Source of the DNA: Saccharothrix deserti
GTDB taxonomy: Bacteria; Actinomycetota; Actinomycetes; Mycobacteriales; Pseudonocardiaceae
Length of the DNA: 64,000 nucleotides
Reading direction: 5' to 3'
NCBI RefSeq assembly: GCF_009769385.1
Contig: NZ_VKAB01000002.1
Coordinates: 310,001 to 374,000, forward strand
Shown: piece after piece, positions 18,310 through 28,601 of the stretch
Numbering within the stretch: the stretch's first letter is position 1
How the letters are laid out: every line of letters begins with the position of its first letter
Position numbers and translations under genes: made by a program
Notes under the pieces: generated by a model
Database searches by the model: none
Seen by the model: the letters and a program-made list of their open reading frames with translations, nothing else
Told to the model about the DNA's origin: nothing

Positions 18310-18506
18310 CGACGCCCTTCCGCCCAGGATGAATTACACAGATCTGCCAATTCCACGCCTATGGAAGCTAGCGATCGCGTCGCCCCCTGGAAAGGCGGTT
18401 CATCCGTGTGCCGATGAATGCCAAACGGTCAGGTGATCCGAGGGCGCATCACCACCGTGACGAGCGGTGCACGTCCGCGCGAACGCGGTTGAATCCCCTC
18501 TTCGGG

Positions 18507-19919
18507 CTAATCTGTTACCCCGACCGAGTTGCCGGCACCACGACGGACAGTCGCCGGGACGATGTTGTGCCACCGGTTGAACACGTCGTCCGGGTCGTAT
18601 TCGGCCTTCACCCGCGCCAGCCGCGCGTAGTTGGCCTCACCGAACCCGGCCACGACGCGGTCCGCGCCCTCGTCGCCGATGAAGTTGAGGTACGTCGCGC
18701 CCGTGCTCCACGGCCGGAGCACGTCGCGCAGGCCGTGCGCCCACCGCCGGCCGCGCTCGTCGTCGGCCGGGTCCGCCCACAGGCCGAACGGGTGCACCAC
18801 CCACGGCGCGTCGCGGTGCCGCATCGGCCAGTCGACCGCCCTGGCCACCGCGCCGCCCCACGGCAGCAGCGCCTGCTGCGACGGCGACGGGCACACCATG
18901 TCGTAGGTGCTCGCGCAGAACCGGCGCGCCGCCTCGTCCGGCAATTCGGCCAGGTATTCCGCGGACCAGTAGTTCCGGAATCCCGGCGGGTCGTCCAGCA
19001 TGGATTGCAGGTCGGCGTACGGGATGTCGGTCAGCACGGTCGCCGCCGGTCCTCCTGGCTCGGGCACGGCCAGCAGGGGCGCGGCGAGTTCCCGCAATTC
19101 GGCTTCGGGTCCCGTGTAGGTGACGAGCACGGCGCAGCACAGCTGTCCGACCAGGTCGGGCGGCACGAACTCCTCGGGTGGCCCGGTCAGGTAGATCAGC
19201 GCGCCGCCCACCTCGTCCGGTGCGCCGGCCAGGAAATCGCGGTACCGGAGGGTGACGTCCGCGCCCTGGTCGTGCGGCCAGAGCAGCAGCGCGATCGAGA
19301 ATTCCGGCAACGGGTGCAGCCGGAAGGTGAGGGACGTGGCCACGCCGAAGTTGCCGCCGCCGCCGTGCAGCGCCCAGAACAGCTCGGGGTGCTCGGTCTC
19401 GGTCGCGGTGACCGTGCGGCCGTCGGCCAGCACCAGGTCGACCGACAGCAGGTTGTCGCACGCGAGGCCGAACTTGCGTTCCAGCCAACCGGAGCCGCCG
19501 CCCAGGGTCAGCCCGGCGACGCCCGTGGTCGACACCCGGCCGCCGGTCGTGGCCAGGCCGTGCTCCTGCGCCGCCCGGTCCACCGCGCCCCACGTCGCGC
19601 CGCCGCCGACCACGGCGGTGCGCGCGTCCGGGTCGACGGTGACCGAGTCCATGCGGCGCAGGTCGAGCACCAGGCCGTCCTGGACGAGGCTCGCGCCCGC
19701 GACGCTGTGCCCGCCGCCGCGCACGGCCACCGGCAGCCCGGAGTCCCGGGCGAAGGCCAGGGCCTGTCCCACGTCCTCGGTCGTCGTGCATTGCGCGATC
19801 ACCGCGGGCGATGTCTCCACCGCGATGTTGAACAACGCCCGCGCGGCCTCGAAACCCTCGTCGTCACGCGTGAGCACGCTGCCGCCGAGGACGCCGCGCA
19901 AGGCCGAGACGTCGATCAT
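18507..19919 (-). CDS. FAD-binding oxidoreductase with probable bicovalent flavin (BBE-like)
   Basis: This 470-residue protein belongs to the berberine-bridge-enzyme-like FAD oxidoreductases that oxidise alcohols or sugars using O2. The FAD-binding domain carries RGGGHSVAG, with His71 as the usual histidyl-flavin residue. GLACDN carries Cys154 at the position of the cysteinyl link, so FAD is probably attached twice. The C-terminal BBE motif is visible as YARLARVKAEYDPDDVFNRWHNI. No signal peptide is present, so it is cytoplasmic. The ATG has GGAGG upstream. The gene stands alone and the substrate is unknown; related enzymes occur both in natural-product clusters and alone. Confidence 0.88.
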   Translation of the reverse strand: MIDVSALRGVLGGSVLTRDDEGFEAARALFNIAVETSPAVIAQCTTTEDVGQALAFARDSGLPVAVRGGGHSVAGASLVQDGLVLDLRRMDSVTVDPDARTAVVGGGATWGAVDRAAQEHGLATTGGRVSTTGVAGLTLGGGSGWLERKFGLACDNLLSVDLVLADGRTVTATETEHPELFWALHGGGGNFGVATSLTFRLHPLPEFSIALLLWPHDQGADVTLRYRDFLAGAPDEVGGALIYLTGPPEEFVPPDLVGQLCCAVLVTYTGPEAELRELAAPLLAVPEPGGPAATVLTDIPYADLQSMLDDPPGFRNYWSAEYLAELPDEAARRFCASTYDMVCPSPSQQALLPWGGAVARAVDWPMRHRDAPWVVHPFGLWADPADDERGRRWAHGLRDVLRPWSTGATYLNFIGDEGADRVVAGFGEANYARLARVKAEYDPDDVFNRWHNIVPATVRRGAGNSVGVTD

Positions 19920-20066
19920 GGTCCAACCTCCACAACTCGGTGCCGGGGACCCCAGGCCCCGTCCAGAGTGGACCCTCGCGGCGTTTTCGGCGCGCGGGAC
20001 CGGAGGGAACTCACCGGCCGCACCGGAGTGTGCGCGTCGGGTGTCGGTGTAGTTCGCCCCGTCGGG

Positions 20067-21022
20067 CTAGCTCGCGAACAGCAGGGCCAGGCCGCCCGAG
20101 GTGTAGCCGACCATGAGCACCAGCAACGGGACCTGGCCGGTCAGGTGCTTGCGCGGCGGGAACAGCCGCAACGTGCGGTCGTGCGCGGACACCACGGCCA
20201 GCAGGTGCCCGGCGAGCACCGCGCCCACCTGCACCGACGCCACCAGGACGGGTGCGGCCAGGGCGGTGTTCGGTGCGAAGTCGGTGACGCCGAGCAGCAG
20301 CGCGATGCCCCGCTGGCCCTCGACGGCGAGCAGCGAGAAGTAGTGCGCCACGACGTACCCGGCGACGATCGGGATCAGCGAGTGCGCCAGCTGCCCGCCG
20401 AACGACCGGCACGCGAGCAGGTAGCTGCCCGCGACCAGCGCCACCGTCGCCACCAGCCCCACCCAGTCGGGCGCCGTCAGCCGTTCCCAGGTGGGCGTGG
20501 AGCCGATGCTGTCGAACGCGGTCGCCCCCAGGAGCACCGCCACCACCGCGACCAGGCCGGGCCGCACGGGCGTGGCGACGAGCGCGCGGAACGGGTTGCC
20601 GCGCAGCGGCGACAACCGTCCCAGCAGGGTCGAGGACACCTCGAACCCGTCGGCCCGTTCGAACCACGTGCGGCCGAACACCACACCGCCCGCGACGTTC
20701 ACCACCGCGTACACCACCAGGAACCACGGCAGGGCGTCCGGCTCGACCAGCTCGACCCACGTGAACGCCAGCAGACCCAGCGCCGCCGGCCAGTGCCCCA
20801 GCCTCTCGGGGTACGTGCGGCCGAGCGTGACGCGGGCGGCCAGGCGCAGCGGGTTGAGCACCCGCCACACCGGGCCGAACAGCATCGACAGCACCGCCAC
20901 GCCGACCCACAGCAACACGAACACCAGGTGCGGCCACGCCTGCGCGGGCACGAGGAACAGTGCCGCGCGCCGACCCCGTGCGCCAAAACCTCGGGCACCG
21001 TACCGATCGGCCCCTTGCTCAT
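20067..21022 (-). pseudogene. Membrane protein gene with internal deletion and frameshift
   Basis: The original ATG (21022) is recognisable: it overlaps the upstream stop by 4 bases and encodes MSKGPIGTVPEVLAHGVGARH, the conserved start of an actinobacterial polytopic membrane protein family. Right after GARH the family's first ~75 residues (two membrane segments) are missing. The sequence resumes in another frame with ALFLVPAQAWPHLVFVLLWVG and then runs intact to 20067, covering LFGPVWRVLNPLRLA, SSTLLGRLSPLRGNP and AHSLIPIVAGYVVAHYFSLL. A shorter frame from a GTG or ATG near 20951 could still make the C-terminal ~294 residues, but it would lack the N-terminal part. Its function was unknown even when intact. 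Confidence 0.8.
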
Positions 21023-21798
21023 GTGGTCGAACCAGCCCTTCGCATGTAGTCGAACCCGCCCGCGGCGAGGCCGAGGCCGCCGCCGAGGGTGAGTGCCACG
21101 AGCAGCCGGTCCAGGTCGCCCGGACCGGCGAACGGCAACTGGGAGAACCGGAAGCTGTCGACGTCCGGTATCCCCGCCACCACGAGCATCGCGCCGACGA
21201 CGGCCGCCACGAACGCCGTCGCCGGTCTGCGCCGCACCGCCGCCACCACGGCGACCGCGGTCAACGGCCACGCCACCAGACCCACGCCGCTCGCGCCGAT
21301 CAGCAGCGGCACGAACGGCCGCCCGGTCACGGCGAGCGTCGAGCCGACCGCGTGCCACACGTGCGCCGCCGTCACCACGACCACGCCGACGGCCGGCAGC
21401 GCCTGTCTGCGGCCCAGGAGGTAGCCGCCGAGGGCGAACGCGGCCGTGATCAGCAGCCACCACAACGGGTTCGGGCCCGGTGTGGTGTCGACCCGGCCCT
21501 TGATCACGGACGTGCCCAGCGGCACCTCCCACCGCGGCGCGGTGGTGCGTTCGTCGCGGAACAGGTAGGTCTCGCCGGGTGCGACCACGTGGTCGGCGAC
21601 CGTGATCGGGGTGGCGCCCCCGTTGCGGATCTCCACTTCGGTGCCGTGGTTGACCATCGCCGCCGTGACGCCGGGCAGCGGCGGTTCGATCCCGGTGACC
21701 CGGCTCAGGTGGTCCTGCGGCGTGAGGCCGCCGGCGTGCGCCCGAGCCGGGGTGGCGGTGGTGACCAGCAGGACGAGGACCAGGAGCAGGACCCTCAC
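21019..21798 (-). CDS. Exported membrane protein of unknown function
   Basis: A 259-residue protein with a signal peptide (VRVLLLVLVLLVTTATPARAHAGG). It has a ~90-residue extracytoplasmic beta domain (TEVEIRNGGATPITVADHVV, GETYLFRDERTTAPRW) and about five C-terminal membrane helices from residue ~125 (WWLLITAAFALGGYLLG onwards). The layout recalls copper-handling or redox membrane proteins, but no metal motif beyond single His residues is seen, so I give no function. The GTG overlaps the upstream gene's stop (GTGA), and its own stop overlaps the start of the damaged downstream gene, making a three-gene coupled operon. Confidence 0.75.
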   Translation of the reverse strand: MRVLLLVLVLLVTTATPARAHAGGLTPQDHLSRVTGIEPPLPGVTAAMVNHGTEVEIRNGGATPITVADHVVAPGETYLFRDERTTAPRWEVPLGTSVIKGRVDTTPGPNPLWWLLITAAFALGGYLLGRRQALPAVGVVVVTAAHVWHAVGSTLAVTGRPFVPLLIGASGVGLVAWPLTAVAVVAAVRRRPATAFVAAVVGAMLVVAGIPDVDSFRFSQLPFAGPGDLDRLLVALTLGGGLGLAAGGFDYMRRAGSTT

Positions 21799-22856
21799 CG
21801 GCGGGCGGTCGGGACGAGCACCACCGCCATCAGCAGTCCGTGCAGCGCGGCCATGACCGGTGCGCCGGTCCACATCTCGGTGACGCTCGGCATCGCGCCC
21901 TGGTCGATGCCCGCCGCCGCGAAGTACACCGCCCACGTGACGAACGACGCGGCGGCGCCGAAGATCCGGTACTCCTTGAGCCGGTCCTCGGACGGGCGCA
22001 GCTTGAGCAGCAGCACGTCGATGATCACACCGGCCACGACGAAGCCGACGGCGGTGCTCATGTTGGTGTAGTTGGCGACGGCCGTGCTGAGCAGCATCAC
22101 CACGACTGCCAGCAGGGTCGCGGTGCCGAACGGCAGCCGGAACCGGCGTGCGGCCGACAGCAGCGGCACCACCATGATCAGGTTGGTGAACATGATCGAG
22201 GCGGCGAGGCGATTCGCCATCCCGGAGCCGCCTTCGCCCTTCTCGAAGGTGAACGCCCTGATGACCTGATCGCTGGTGAACACGGTCGCGTCGGCGTATC
22301 CGGCGAACAGCAGCACGAGCGACGCGGTGAACGCCAGCGACAGCGCGGCGGGCAGGAACTGCCGGAACGACGGGCTGATCACGGCCGGGTCGCTCCACGC
22401 GGTGCGCAGCGGCGTGGTGAGGATCAGGATCATCGAGGAGATCAGCGCGAGGTGGGTGGGGCTGAACAGGATGTCGATGCCCTGCTCGATGCCGATGACC
22501 GTGTGCCACAGGTAGTCGCCCGCGCCGGCGGCGGCGAACACCGGCAGCGCGAACACCGCCGGGCCGTAGCCGACCGGGATCGCGTCCAGACCCCGCAGGC
22601 CCTTCTGGTAGTTGCCCCACAGCACCCACAGGATCCACGCGCCGGTCGCCGCGAAGCCCGAGTAGAACACCGCGTGCCACGGCGTGAAGAACGACTCCAG
22701 CTCGGGCACGTTCGAGTGCGCCCACGCGTCCAGGAACAGGCCGATCGAGAACCACGTGCCCAGCAGGACCGTGATCAGGTCCGTGCGGTAGCCCGCCCTT
22801 GGTCTCGGGCCTGCCGCCGGCTCGTCCAGCTCTTGCTCACGCCCCTGTCGCAACAT
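21795..22856 (-). CDS. Polytopic membrane protein of unknown function
   Basis: A ~353-residue protein with about nine membrane helices and no recognised catalytic motif. Distinctive segments are LFLDAWAHSNVPELESFFTPWHAVFYSGF near the N-terminus and FSPTHLALISSMILILTTPLR in the middle. The paired Trp/His residues (DAWAH, PWHAVFY, YLWHT, PTHLAL) could bind a metal or haem, which is only an inference. The ATG at 22856 (MLRQGREQEL) is chosen because the preceding in-frame residues look non-coding. It heads the three-gene membrane operon that ends in the damaged gene at 20067. Confidence 0.75.
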   Translation of the reverse strand: MLRQGREQELDEPAAGPRPRAGYRTDLITVLLGTWFSIGLFLDAWAHSNVPELESFFTPWHAVFYSGFAATGAWILWVLWGNYQKGLRGLDAIPVGYGPAVFALPVFAAAGAGDYLWHTVIGIEQGIDILFSPTHLALISSMILILTTPLRTAWSDPAVISPSFRQFLPAALSLAFTASLVLLFAGYADATVFTSDQVIRAFTFEKGEGGSGMANRLAASIMFTNLIMVVPLLSAARRFRLPFGTATLLAVVVMLLSTAVANYTNMSTAVGFVVAGVIIDVLLLKLRPSEDRLKEYRIFGAAASFVTWAVYFAAAGIDQGAMPSVTEMWTGAPVMAALHGLLMAVVLVPTARR

Positions 22857-22929
22857 GATCACAGGGTCCCGGCCGCGGGCGCGGGCCGGAATCGTGCCAG
22901 CCCTACTCCGTGGTGCGGTTAACCGCACC

Positions 22930-23571
22930 TCAGGCGTTCAGGTAGCGGAGGACGGCGAGCACGCGGCGGTGGTCGTGCGGGCTCGCGGACAGGTCCAGTT
23001 TGGTGAAGATGCTGGTGCAGTGCTTCTCCACGGTCCGCTCCGCGATGAACAGGCGTTGCGCGATGGCCTGGTTCGTGCGGCCCTCCGCCATCAACGCCAG
23101 CACCGCCCGTTCCCGCTCGGTCAGCCTGCTGTCGCTGTCGTCCCGCCGCCGCCCCAGCAACCGGCTCACCACCTCCGGGTCGAACGCCGAGCCGCCCGCG
23201 CCGACCCGCCGGATCGCGGCGGCGAACTCGGCCAGGTCCGACACCCGGTCCTTGAGCAGGTAGCCGACCCCGTCCACGCCCTCGTCCAGCAACTCCGCCG
23301 CGTAGCTCACCCGGACGTACTGCGACAGCACCAGCACCCCCGTCTCCGGGTACTGCCGCCGCAACGCCACCGCCGCGCGCAGCCCCTCGTCGGTGTGCGT
23401 CGGCGGCATCCGGATGTCCACGACGGCCACGTCGGGCCGGTGTTCGTCGACCGAGGCCAGCAGCGCGGGCGCGTCCTCCACCGCCGCCACGACGTCGAAG
23501 CCGGCCTCGGCGAGGAGCCTGGTCAACCCCTCGCGCAGCAACGTCGAGTCCTCGGCGATCACGACCCGCAC
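22930..23571 (-). CDS. LuxR/NarL-type response regulator
   Basis: A 213-residue two-component response regulator. The receiver domain has the acidic pocket AED (residues 6-8), the phosphorylatable Asp52 in VAVVDIRMPP, and the conserved Lys in YLLKDRV. The C-terminal LuxR helix-turn-helix is LTERERAVLALMAEG with NQAIAQRLFIAERTVEKH. It overlaps the upstream histidine kinase gene by 13 bases and is certainly its partner. Targets are not visible; the divergent or downstream membrane operon at 20-22.9 kb is the nearest candidate. Confidence 0.94.
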   Translation of the reverse strand: MRVVIAEDSTLLREGLTRLLAEAGFDVVAAVEDAPALLASVDEHRPDVAVVDIRMPPTHTDEGLRAAVALRRQYPETGVLVLSQYVRVSYAAELLDEGVDGVGYLLKDRVSDLAEFAAAIRRVGAGGSAFDPEVVSRLLGRRRDDSDSRLTERERAVLALMAEGRTNQAIAQRLFIAERTVEKHCTSIFTKLDLSASPHDHRRVLAVLRYLNA

Positions 23572-25088
23572 GGCAGCACCACCCGCACGCTCGTGCCCTC
23601 CGCCGCGCCGCTGACCACCCGCATCGTCCCCCCGTTCGCCTCGACCCGTTCGCTCAGCCCGCGCAGCCCCGAGCCGTGCTCCGGGTCCGCTCCCCCGCGC
23701 CCGTCGTCGTCCACCCGCACCACCAACTGCCCGTCACCGCCGGTGATCACGACCTTGGTGCGGGACGCCTCGGCGTGCTTGGCGACGTTCGCCAACGCCT
23801 CGGCCACCACGTAGTACGCCGTCGTCTCCACCAGCGGCGGCACGGTGTCCGGCAGGTCCAGCGTGAGGTCCACGCGGGGCTCGGCCAACGCGGTCAGCTC
23901 GCGCACCGCGCCGTGCAGACCCCGTTCGGTCAGCACCGGCGGGTGGATGCCGTGGCACACCGCGCGCACGTCGTCGATCGTGGCCAGCACCGCCTGCTTG
24001 GCCTCGGCGGCGAGCGCGCGGGCGCGTTCCGGCGGCACGGTCTCGGCCAGCCCCAACGTCATCGCCGCCGACAGCAGCCGCTGCTGCACGCCGTCGTGCA
24101 GGTCCCGTTCCAGCCGGCGGCGCGCGTCCTCGACCGCCCGCAACACCTTGCCGCGCGACTCGGCCAGCTGCCGGACCTTCGCGCGCAGTTCGGCGGTGAG
24201 CCGCTCGTTCTCCAGCGCGAGACCGACGGCGGCGCACGCGGCGTCCACGAGTTCCAGGTCCAGCACGGGGTCGTGCAGCACCACCGCGACCGGCGAGCCG
24301 CCCAGGTCGACCCTGGTGTGCACGGAGTCCAGCGCCACCGGCCGCCCGTCCGCGTCCACGTACCGCTCCTGCTCGGCCACCCAGTACGCGACGCGCAGGC
24401 CCGGGTCGTGCAGCGTGGCGGCGAGCGCCTCCTGCACCCCGGCGCGGCGGCTGTCGCCGCTGAGCCGCACCACGAGGTCGGCCAACGCGCCGCGGTCCAT
24501 CCGACGGCGCAGCAGCCCGGCGAGGTAGGCGAACGGGATGCCGCTCAACGCCAGCATCAGCACCACCACGGGCAGGTTGAGACCCGCGAGCGCCATCGGT
24601 TCCCACGCGGCGAACGCGGTGATCGCCACCGCCGTCGCGCCCAGCATCGCGGTGAGGGTCCGCCGTTGCGCCATGCTGCTGACCCGCCAGCGGTGCAGTT
24701 GCAGGCCCAGCATGGCGATCCCGACGCCCGCCGTCATCGGCGCCTCGGCCTCGATGACCGCGGCGGCCCACGGCTGGTGCTCGTACTCGAACGCCACGCA
24801 CAACAAGACGTTCTCGACGTAACCGGCGGCCACCACCAGCCGCCGCGGCGCCGTGCGCAGCCTGCCCGTCGGGAACGCCACCAGCACGTGGCCGAGCACG
24901 GCGGGCCACACCTTGGCCACCAACGTCACCAGCAACGAGTCGTTGCCGAGCGTGTAGTCGAGCAGCCAGCCGACACCCACGAGCACGAACAACAACCCGG
25001 TCCGGTTGCGCGGCTGCACCCGGCGGCTGATCACCCCCGCGATCACGTAGACCGCACTCACCGCGAAGATCGCGGACGGCAGCAGCAT
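23559..25088 (-). CDS. Membrane sensor histidine kinase (HisKA_3 family)
   Basis: A 509-residue sensor kinase with about seven to eight N-terminal membrane helices (residues ~1-200). A linker domain follows (~220-290), then the HisKA_3 dimerisation helix with phospho-acceptor His in RDLHDGVQQRLLSAAMTLG. The ATPase domain has N-box AEALANVAKHAEA and G-box DDGRGG and GSGLRGLSERV. The ATG at 25088 (MLLPSAIFAV) is preferred over a TTG nine bases earlier. It is coupled to the downstream response regulator by a 13-base overlap. The signal is unknown; the membrane region without a large external loop suggests sensing within the bilayer. Confidence 0.92.
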   Translation of the reverse strand: MLLPSAIFAVSAVYVIAGVISRRVQPRNRTGLLFVLVGVGWLLDYTLGNDSLLVTLVAKVWPAVLGHVLVAFPTGRLRTAPRRLVVAAGYVENVLLCVAFEYEHQPWAAAVIEAEAPMTAGVGIAMLGLQLHRWRVSSMAQRRTLTAMLGATAVAITAFAAWEPMALAGLNLPVVVLMLALSGIPFAYLAGLLRRRMDRGALADLVVRLSGDSRRAGVQEALAATLHDPGLRVAYWVAEQERYVDADGRPVALDSVHTRVDLGGSPVAVVLHDPVLDLELVDAACAAVGLALENERLTAELRAKVRQLAESRGKVLRAVEDARRRLERDLHDGVQQRLLSAAMTLGLAETVPPERARALAAEAKQAVLATIDDVRAVCHGIHPPVLTERGLHGAVRELTALAEPRVDLTLDLPDTVPPLVETTAYYVVAEALANVAKHAEASRTKVVITGGDGQLVVRVDDDGRGGADPEHGSGLRGLSERVEANGGTMRVVSGAAEGTSVRVVLPCGS

Positions 25089-25337
25089 GGTGCCCAAGGT
25101 AGCCGCTCACCGCCTCGCCCCGGCCACTTCGCCCGCAGCCCCCAATCCTGCGTGGCCCCGGACCGGCTCCGCACCGGCATCGAGTGGTCCGGGCGGGCCG
25201 CGAACGCTTACCGGGATCGCCGCGCTGGGCGAGCGCTGGAAGATGCCGAAGACCGGGGACATGGGGACGCGAGCGTGCGGGACGGTGACGGCTCGGACTG
25301 GAGTCCGGCGTAGAACTCCTCCGCCGGCGATCACCGG

Positions 25338-26015
25338 CTAGATGCCGAGGAGGTCGGCCAGCCGGCCCAGCTGGTGGTCGAAGTGGGCGGCGCAGTCGGC
25401 GAAGCTGTCCCGGTACTGGCCGAACAGTTCGAAGCTGATCAGGCCGAACATCGCCGTGAACGCCAGGTACCCGCGTGCCAGCAGGTCGTCGCCGATCTTC
25501 AGCCCCAGGTTGTCCCGCAGCGCGGCGAAGTCCTCGCCCAGCGGTCCCGGCAGGGGCGTCGACGGCGGCTGTCGGCGTTCGATCTCCACCAGCAACGCCA
25601 ACAGCAGGAACGACACGCGGGTGCCCGGGTCGCCGGTCTGCTCCACCGGGGCCTGGTAACCGGGCACCGGGCTGCCGTAGATCAGCGCGTACTCCGACGG
25701 CCGCTCGACCGCCCACGCCCGCGCCGCCGTCCCCAGCGCCGTCCACCTGCCACGCAGATCGTCCCGCGCGCACGCGCCCTCGGCCGTCTCGACCGCGTCA
25801 CCGAGCGAGTTGTACGCGTCCACGATCAGCATGGTCAGCAGCTCGTCCCGGCTGGGCACGTACCGGTAGACGGCGGACGACACGATTCCCAGTTCCCGCG
25901 CGATCGCCCGCAGCGACAGCGCCGCGCTGCCCTCCCTCGCCAACTGCTCCTTCGCGATGCGCTTGATGTCCTCGATCGCCTGTGCCCGCGCTCGCTGCCT
26001 CGGTGTGCCGGTCAT
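25338..26015 (-). CDS. TetR-family regulator with WHG-type C-terminal domain
   Basis: A 225-residue TetR repressor. The N-terminal helix-turn-helix spans residues ~10-60 (IKRIAKEQLAREGSAALSLR, ELGIVSSAVYRYVPSRDEL). The C-terminal ligand domain has the WHG-type signature AWAVERPSEYALIYGSPVPGY. The ligand is unknown. It is transcribed away from a small truncated membrane-protein gene at 26150. The 134-base divergent region between them holds two near-identical palindromes that are very likely its operators, so it probably represses itself and the divergent gene. Confidence 0.93.
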   Translation of the reverse strand: MTGTPRQRARAQAIEDIKRIAKEQLAREGSAALSLRAIARELGIVSSAVYRYVPSRDELLTMLIVDAYNSLGDAVETAEGACARDDLRGRWTALGTAARAWAVERPSEYALIYGSPVPGYQAPVEQTGDPGTRVSFLLLALLVEIERRQPPSTPLPGPLGEDFAALRDNLGLKIGDDLLARGYLAFTAMFGLISFELFGQYRDSFADCAAHFDHQLGRLADLLGI

Positions 26016-26054
26016 GACGCCGATGATCGCGCAGGTCGAGAGCGGTTACAACAA

Positions 26055-26122
26055 AAGAGAGCACCGCTCTTGACGGGAGTCACATCAGGCAGCGCCATTC
26101 TCCGCAGAGAGCGGCGCTCTCT
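26055..26122. promoter_or_regulatory. Two TetR-type operator palindromes in divergent region
   Basis: Site 1 at 26055-26071 reads AAGAGAGCACCGCTCTT, an inverted repeat of AAGAGNG around a central base with one mismatch pair. Site 2 at 26106-26122 reads AGAGAGCGGCGCTCTCT, a perfect 8-bp inverted repeat around one base. The sites share the half sequence AGAGAGC and are 51 bp apart centre to centre. They lie between the divergent TetR gene and the small gene at 26150, where a TetR repressor would block both promoters. Confidence 0.8.
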
Positions 26123-26149
26123 AAAACGACTAGCGCTCACGGAGACGTC

Positions 26150-26284
26150 ATGGACAAGCTCAAGGCAGGCACCGCCGCGTTCGGCGTCGCGGGCGCGTTC
26201 TTCCTGCTCTACCCGGCGCTGCGGCCCTACTCGGACGTCGGCTGCCGGCTGGTCGCACGGGAGCTGTGGCGGCGCCGGGTCTGA
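26150..26284 (+). pseudogene. Truncated small membrane protein (44 aa), TetR-controlled
   Basis: ATG at 26150 with GGAGA five bases upstream encodes MDKLKAGTAAFGVAGAFFLL then YPALRPYSD. This looks like the N-terminus and first membrane helix of a longer actinobacterial membrane protein usually found beside such TetR genes. After PYSD it continues only VGCRLVARELWRRRV and stops. The normal protein is several times longer with more helices, so most of it appears deleted. The upstream operators and ribosome binding site are intact. A genuine 44-residue single-span peptide is possible but less likely. The ~265 bases between 26285 and 26548 hold no gene I can support. Confidence 0.65.
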
Positions 26285-26548
26285 CGACGCGACTCTGCTC
26301 GTCCGCGCGTCAGCCCAGCGCCGCGTGTGCCGATCGGTAGAGCACAGCTCTTCACAAGGCCCGCACGGACCAATCGAACCGGTCGGAGGAAATCCGGATC
26401 AGCATTGTAAGCGCATTCCAGGAACGGCTTTTGGCACGCGCCTGACAAAACCGCGCCGACCAGGACGCGGAACCGAGGCGCGACTTCCGCCTCATCGCCA
26501 TCGCCCCGGTCGGCGCGGTCACAGGTGGTGCTTGTTATCGAGTGACTC

Positions 26549-27814
<1,266 letters not shown>

Positions 27815-27908
27815 TCATCGTGCGCGGCGAACGGTCTGCTCACAATCCGACGATCGACGGGAATTCTTTTCGCCGGCCCCTGAGGTCTCCACGTGGTTCT
27901 GTTGGGTG

Positions 27909-28522
27909 GTGACGTTCACTTCGGGTGAGGACCGGTGGCGGTCCCGTCTCAACAGCCTCCGCCAGGTCGTGCGGCAGGAGGTGGTGGCGCGCCAGTTGGC
28001 CGCCCACGTGCCGACGGGCGGGTCGGTTCTGGACGTGGGCTGCGGGCAAGGCACACAGGCTCTGCGGTTGGCCCGACACGGGCACCAGGTAACGGGATTG
28101 GATTCGTCGACCACACTGCTGGCCGACTTCTCCGACGCCCTCGCGGCGGAGCAATCGGACGTCCAGGCCCGAGTCCACTTGCTGCGGGGCGACGCACACA
28201 ACCTCCCGTTCCCGCCCGGCAGCTTCGACTTGGTGCTGTGCCACGGAGTCCTGATGTACTACCCCTGGGAGACCTGACGAACGCATTCGCCGCGCAGGGA
28301 TTGGTGGTGCGCACCTGGTACGGCGTGCGAGTGTTCACCGACCACCTACCCGAGGACGCCCCGCTCCCCGACGAGCAGACACTCGCCGCACTGCTCAAGT
28401 GCGAAGAACGCGCCGGCACAACGGATCCGTACCGACAGGTGGCCGCGTTGACGCACGTGATCGCCGAGCGGAGTGAGCTCAACAACTTCCACGAAGTGGT
28501 TGCGGCACAAGGGAATCCGTGA
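27909..28522 (+). pseudogene. SAM-dependent methyltransferase with internal deletion and frameshift
   Basis: The N-terminal half is intact from GTG 27909: DRWRSRLNSLRQVVRQEVVA, motif I VLDVGCGQGTQALRLARHG, then GDAHNLPFPPGSFDLVLCHGVLMYY. At about 28268 (after YYPWE) the frame ends. The family's C-terminal part then continues in another frame (from about 28270: DLTNAFAAQGLVVRTWYGVR, FTDHLPEDAPLPDEQTLA, YRQVAALTHVIAERSE) to 28522. Intact relatives have about 70 more residues between these pieces, covering the end of the Rossmann fold. The deletion plus frame change should abolish activity. Confidence 0.82.
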
Positions 28523-28601
28523 CCGAGCGTGTCGACCACTGATCATTCTTCCACCTGGTCGAGCGATGATCCGTGAACGCCCGTTCGAATATCATTGAGC
28601 C

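Noticed and set aside
18408-21092. 894-codon open frame on the plus strand across the oxidoreductase and membrane genes
   Set aside because: Pure reverse shadow of 18507-19919 and 20067-21022: low complexity, no homology, no ribosome binding site.
25089-25337. WXG-like remnant (IEWSGRAANAYR) between the kinase and the TetR gene
   Set aside because: One short resemblance in a GC-rich gap, without start signal or further similarity.
26285-26548. Coding remnant or promoter between the stub and the protease
   Set aside because: A stretch near 26480-26545 reads like protein (DFRLIAIAPVGAV) and TTGTAAGCGCATTCC resembles a sugar-regulator site, but neither has enough support for a call.
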